This document shows positions 62,101-64,000 of a stretch of DNA of 64,000 nt, piece by piece. The position numbers and the translations under genes were made by a program. The notes under the pieces were generated by a model. It had not been told where the DNA came from and did no database searches. It saw only the letters and a list, made by a program, of their open reading frames with translations. The DNA is taken from assembly GCF_015832195.1 (NCBI RefSeq), contig NC_052026.1, positions 16,711,013-16,775,012 on the forward strand, given 5' to 3'. Numbering within the stretch: the stretch's first letter is position 1; every line of letters begins with the position of its first letter. The DNA is from Motacilla alba alba. Taxonomy: Eukaryota > Chordata > Aves > Passeriformes > Motacillidae.

Positions 62101-62940
62101 AGAGGAATCATTTTCCTACTAATAAGCAAGAAGAATAATGGGATGTATTCCAAGTTTTTCTTGTGATGACCAACAATAAATCATTTCATAGCTCAGGTCA
62201 CATCTTCCATGGGAAGAAAAATGTCTTGCCATCATTAACTCCTTTTCAGCTAGCAGTAATAGATGATCAGGTTTTAAGTAATTGAACCAGTAGCATTTAA
62301 TTAGCTCTGAAAAACTATCTCAGATCATGAATCACAGCCTTTCCACCTGCACAAAGTCCCCTTACTAGGTTAAAAGTGTATTTCTCTTTCCATGTGTGAT
62401 CCATCTTGAATATCTAATTAGGTGCTCCTGATATATGGATCATAGTTCATGTATCACAAGCAAAATACAGCAGACACAGTGTGTCCTTCTTTAAATAATT
62501 GAGTTTCATGTCTTGCTTCACTGAGCTGTTACAAAAAGACCAAAAAAGCCTCATGCCTATGGGAAAATGGCCACTCCTCGCTTCAATTAACAAATTCCTT
62601 TCTGCAGAGAGCCAGCATTAAGGATGAGTAGCTTGGACATCCTGAGGAAATGTAGCAATAGCAATATTTCTTGTTGAAAGGCCATACACAAAGAACTGCT
62701 ATGATTTCAGACAAGAACGCACTGATGTTTTTTAAAAGACTCAGAGCACCAACTGACCAAAGAGAATGTTGTTTCTATCCTAAAACTACTTCAGATGGCT
62801 TCATCACATGCTAAATAAATCAGTGTACTCAGCTAAATGTTGGGGGACATCTGTGGCCAGCACAAAATCAGATGTCTCCTTGTATCAGACTGTATTAAGC
62901 ATAATTTTTACATTAAATAAGCTAATCCACAATCATTAAC
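59131..62940. other. Intergenic between NAT cluster and MPHOSPH6
   Basis: 3.8 kb with no supported gene on either strand. Frames of about 100 codons (for example 60281-60622, 61809-62166) have no recognisable features. Confidence 0.6.
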
Positions 62941-62944
62941 ACAA

Positions 62945-63731
62945 AACCCCACAGTTTTTATTCTGCTTTCAAGTATGTTTCCGAAACTGTTATTATGCTT
63001 TTATGACAAGACTTACATAATTATAAGATTGGATTTTTTTGCTGAAAAAGAGGCAAAATTAGCAAATTTCTTTTGGAAGGCAGAAACTAAGATTCACAAT
63101 CTGCTCAGATGTCAAACTGTAAACGTCGCCCAATATTTGGCTTGCTGTATAAAAAAAAGTTTCACTACAAAATCGTCTATTTTTAAATAAACTTTATAAA
63201 AAATAAAATTCAATAAAGTGGATTTTATCTCTCTGTTCTTCTCCCATCTTATTTTTAGCACAGTAAAAAAGATCACAAACCAAGCATGTTTCTGCTGGCT
63301 TTTTTCAATTTGAAGAGAGTGCAGGTTTCATTTTCATAATAAAGCAAGCAGTGAAAGCTGAACTGCCTTACTGAATTGGACACAGCTCATCTTTACTCCA
63401 AATACTTCTTTCAGATGTCATCCTAAATTGTAAATAACGTTGCTTTTGATTGCATGCAACACTCAATTTAACTATGCAGAACATTTCAAGAGACTGATGG
63501 GATGAGTGCCCCACTCATGAAAAGCTGCTGAGAGAGGAAAGGATGTACAACATCCATTACATAAACACCCACTTTGCAAAGTGTCTGTCCTGTGGATGGT
63601 AGAAATTTCAATGAGAATAGAACAGATTTACAAATCCACCCTTTACATTAAATAGCAAAAACTCCAAACAATCTCCAGTTCTTGGTACTCTGGTAGGCAT
63701 TAGGTAACAAGCTCCACTTGTGCAGTTGACG
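62945..63731 (-). terminator. MPHOSPH6: MPHOSPH6 3' UTR and polyadenylation site
   Basis: On the minus strand the 3' UTR runs from the stop codon (63732) to an AATAAA (62957-62962 on the + strand as TTTATT). It is followed within about 10-30 nt by a strongly GT-rich element (reads CTGTGGGGTTTTGTGTT), a textbook cleavage context. The UTR is about 0.8 kb and AU-rich. Several + strand AATAAA words at 63184-63222 lie opposite it and are probably chance A/T richness. Confidence 0.6.
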
Positions 63732-63897
63732 TTAATCCTGAGGTTTTAAGAACATTTTCTTAGCTCTTTTACTAGGTATTTTGTTACTATTCCCCTCTTC
63801 AACTTCATCATCTTCATCTTCATCATCATCCTTAAGTACACGTTGGTCCCTTTTCCTCAAAAATTTCTTCCCTATTGTTCCCACTAATGTTTCATAT
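63732..63897 (-). CDS. MPHOSPH6: MPHOSPH6 last coding exon (M-phase phosphoprotein 6 C-terminus, partial)
   Basis: The minus-strand exon encodes the C-terminal 54 residues and TAA stop of M-phase phosphoprotein 6. This protein binds the nuclear exosome, working with EXOSC10 and MTR4, and helps 3'-end maturation of 5.8S rRNA. Recognition rests on the start, YETLVGTIGKKF followed by the basic RKRDQ, and the C-terminal KAKKMFLKPQD-type motif (here RAKKMFLKPQD), both highly conserved. Between them lies an acidic tract (DDDEDEDDEVEE) that is longer than in the human protein as I remember it. The exon begins with the third base of a split codon after acceptor CAG (63898-63900 on the + strand). Transcription converges on the NAT cluster. 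Upstream exons lie beyond the right edge. Confidence 0.93.
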
Positions 63898-64000
63898 CTG
63901 TAGAGAGAATAAGAAAAATTACACTTTCAGCTAAAATCAGAGGAAAAATCATGGCACATATCCTAAACATAATCAACAATTCAAGTGGTGTAAAAAACCT
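63898..64000 (-). other. MPHOSPH6: MPHOSPH6 intron (partial)
   Basis: Read on the minus strand, the intron ends in a T/C-rich stretch and CTCTACAG. Only the last 103 bp are in the window. Confidence 0.8.

Noticed and set aside
63184..63222. Cluster of + strand AATAAA words as the end of a NAT transcript
   Set aside because: Lies 5.7 kb beyond NAT copy 4, opposite the MPHOSPH6 3' UTR, in A/T-rich sequence; a nearer set exists at about 58725-58747.
1..64000. CRISPR arrays, tRNA or rRNA genes, bacterial insertion sequences
   Set aside because: None seen. The repeats present are eukaryotic simple repeats, CR1 tails, LTRs and one segmental duplication.

Overview
This is vertebrate nuclear DNA, almost certainly avian and probably from a songbird. 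Spliced exons with GT/AG junctions, large non-coding spacers, CR1 LINE tails and retroviral LTRs support this. Gene order supports it too: the window lies between the 3' end of HSD17B2 (left, + strand) and the 3' end of MPHOSPH6 (right, - strand). These two genes are neighbours on human 16q23 and, to my knowledge, on chicken chromosome 11. There is nothing prokaryotic: no operons, CRISPR arrays or plasmid features.

Layout. 1-3904: the last two coding exons of HSD17B2 (1875-2012, 3442-3800) with their introns and a short 3' UTR. 3905-34513: about 30 kb with no gene I can support. It holds a CR1 fragment, a 95-bp direct repeat, simple repeats, a complete-looking solo LTR (31695-32128) and a 240-bp tetranucleotide tract. 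34514-49266: a tandem segmental duplication of about 7.3-7.4 kb (unit A 34514-41838, unit B 41839-49261) whose ends meet at the 5-bp word CCAGG. Each unit carries an LTR-like fragment, a candidate 5' UTR exon and one arylamine N-acetyltransferase (NAT) coding exon. 49267-57441: two more diverged NAT genes. 57442-62940: a spacer with a second CR1 fragment. 62945-64000: the 3' UTR, last coding exon and part of an intron of MPHOSPH6.

The core of the window is a four-gene NAT cluster, all on the + strand. Each gene has one intronless coding exon that starts 5-7 bases upstream of ATG after a clear splice acceptor, as in mammalian NATs. All four keep the catalytic Cys68-His107-Asp122 triad, so all look functional. 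They differ at positions expected to line the acceptor pocket (37, 93, 127 and the C-terminal tail), which suggests divergence in substrate use.

The most notable signals are as follows. (1) The duplication junction is resolved to a 5-bp microhomology. (2) Divergence between the twin NATs is concentrated in the coding exon (about 6% of sites over the first ~700 nt, against about 1% just outside), pointing to gene conversion or selection. (3) Copy 2 has a cluster of changes in the conserved P-F-E-N-L loop. (4) A solo LTR and a 533-bp deletion mark unit B after duplication. (5) An LTR-like element with a well-placed splice donor sits upstream of both twins and could act as a promoter.
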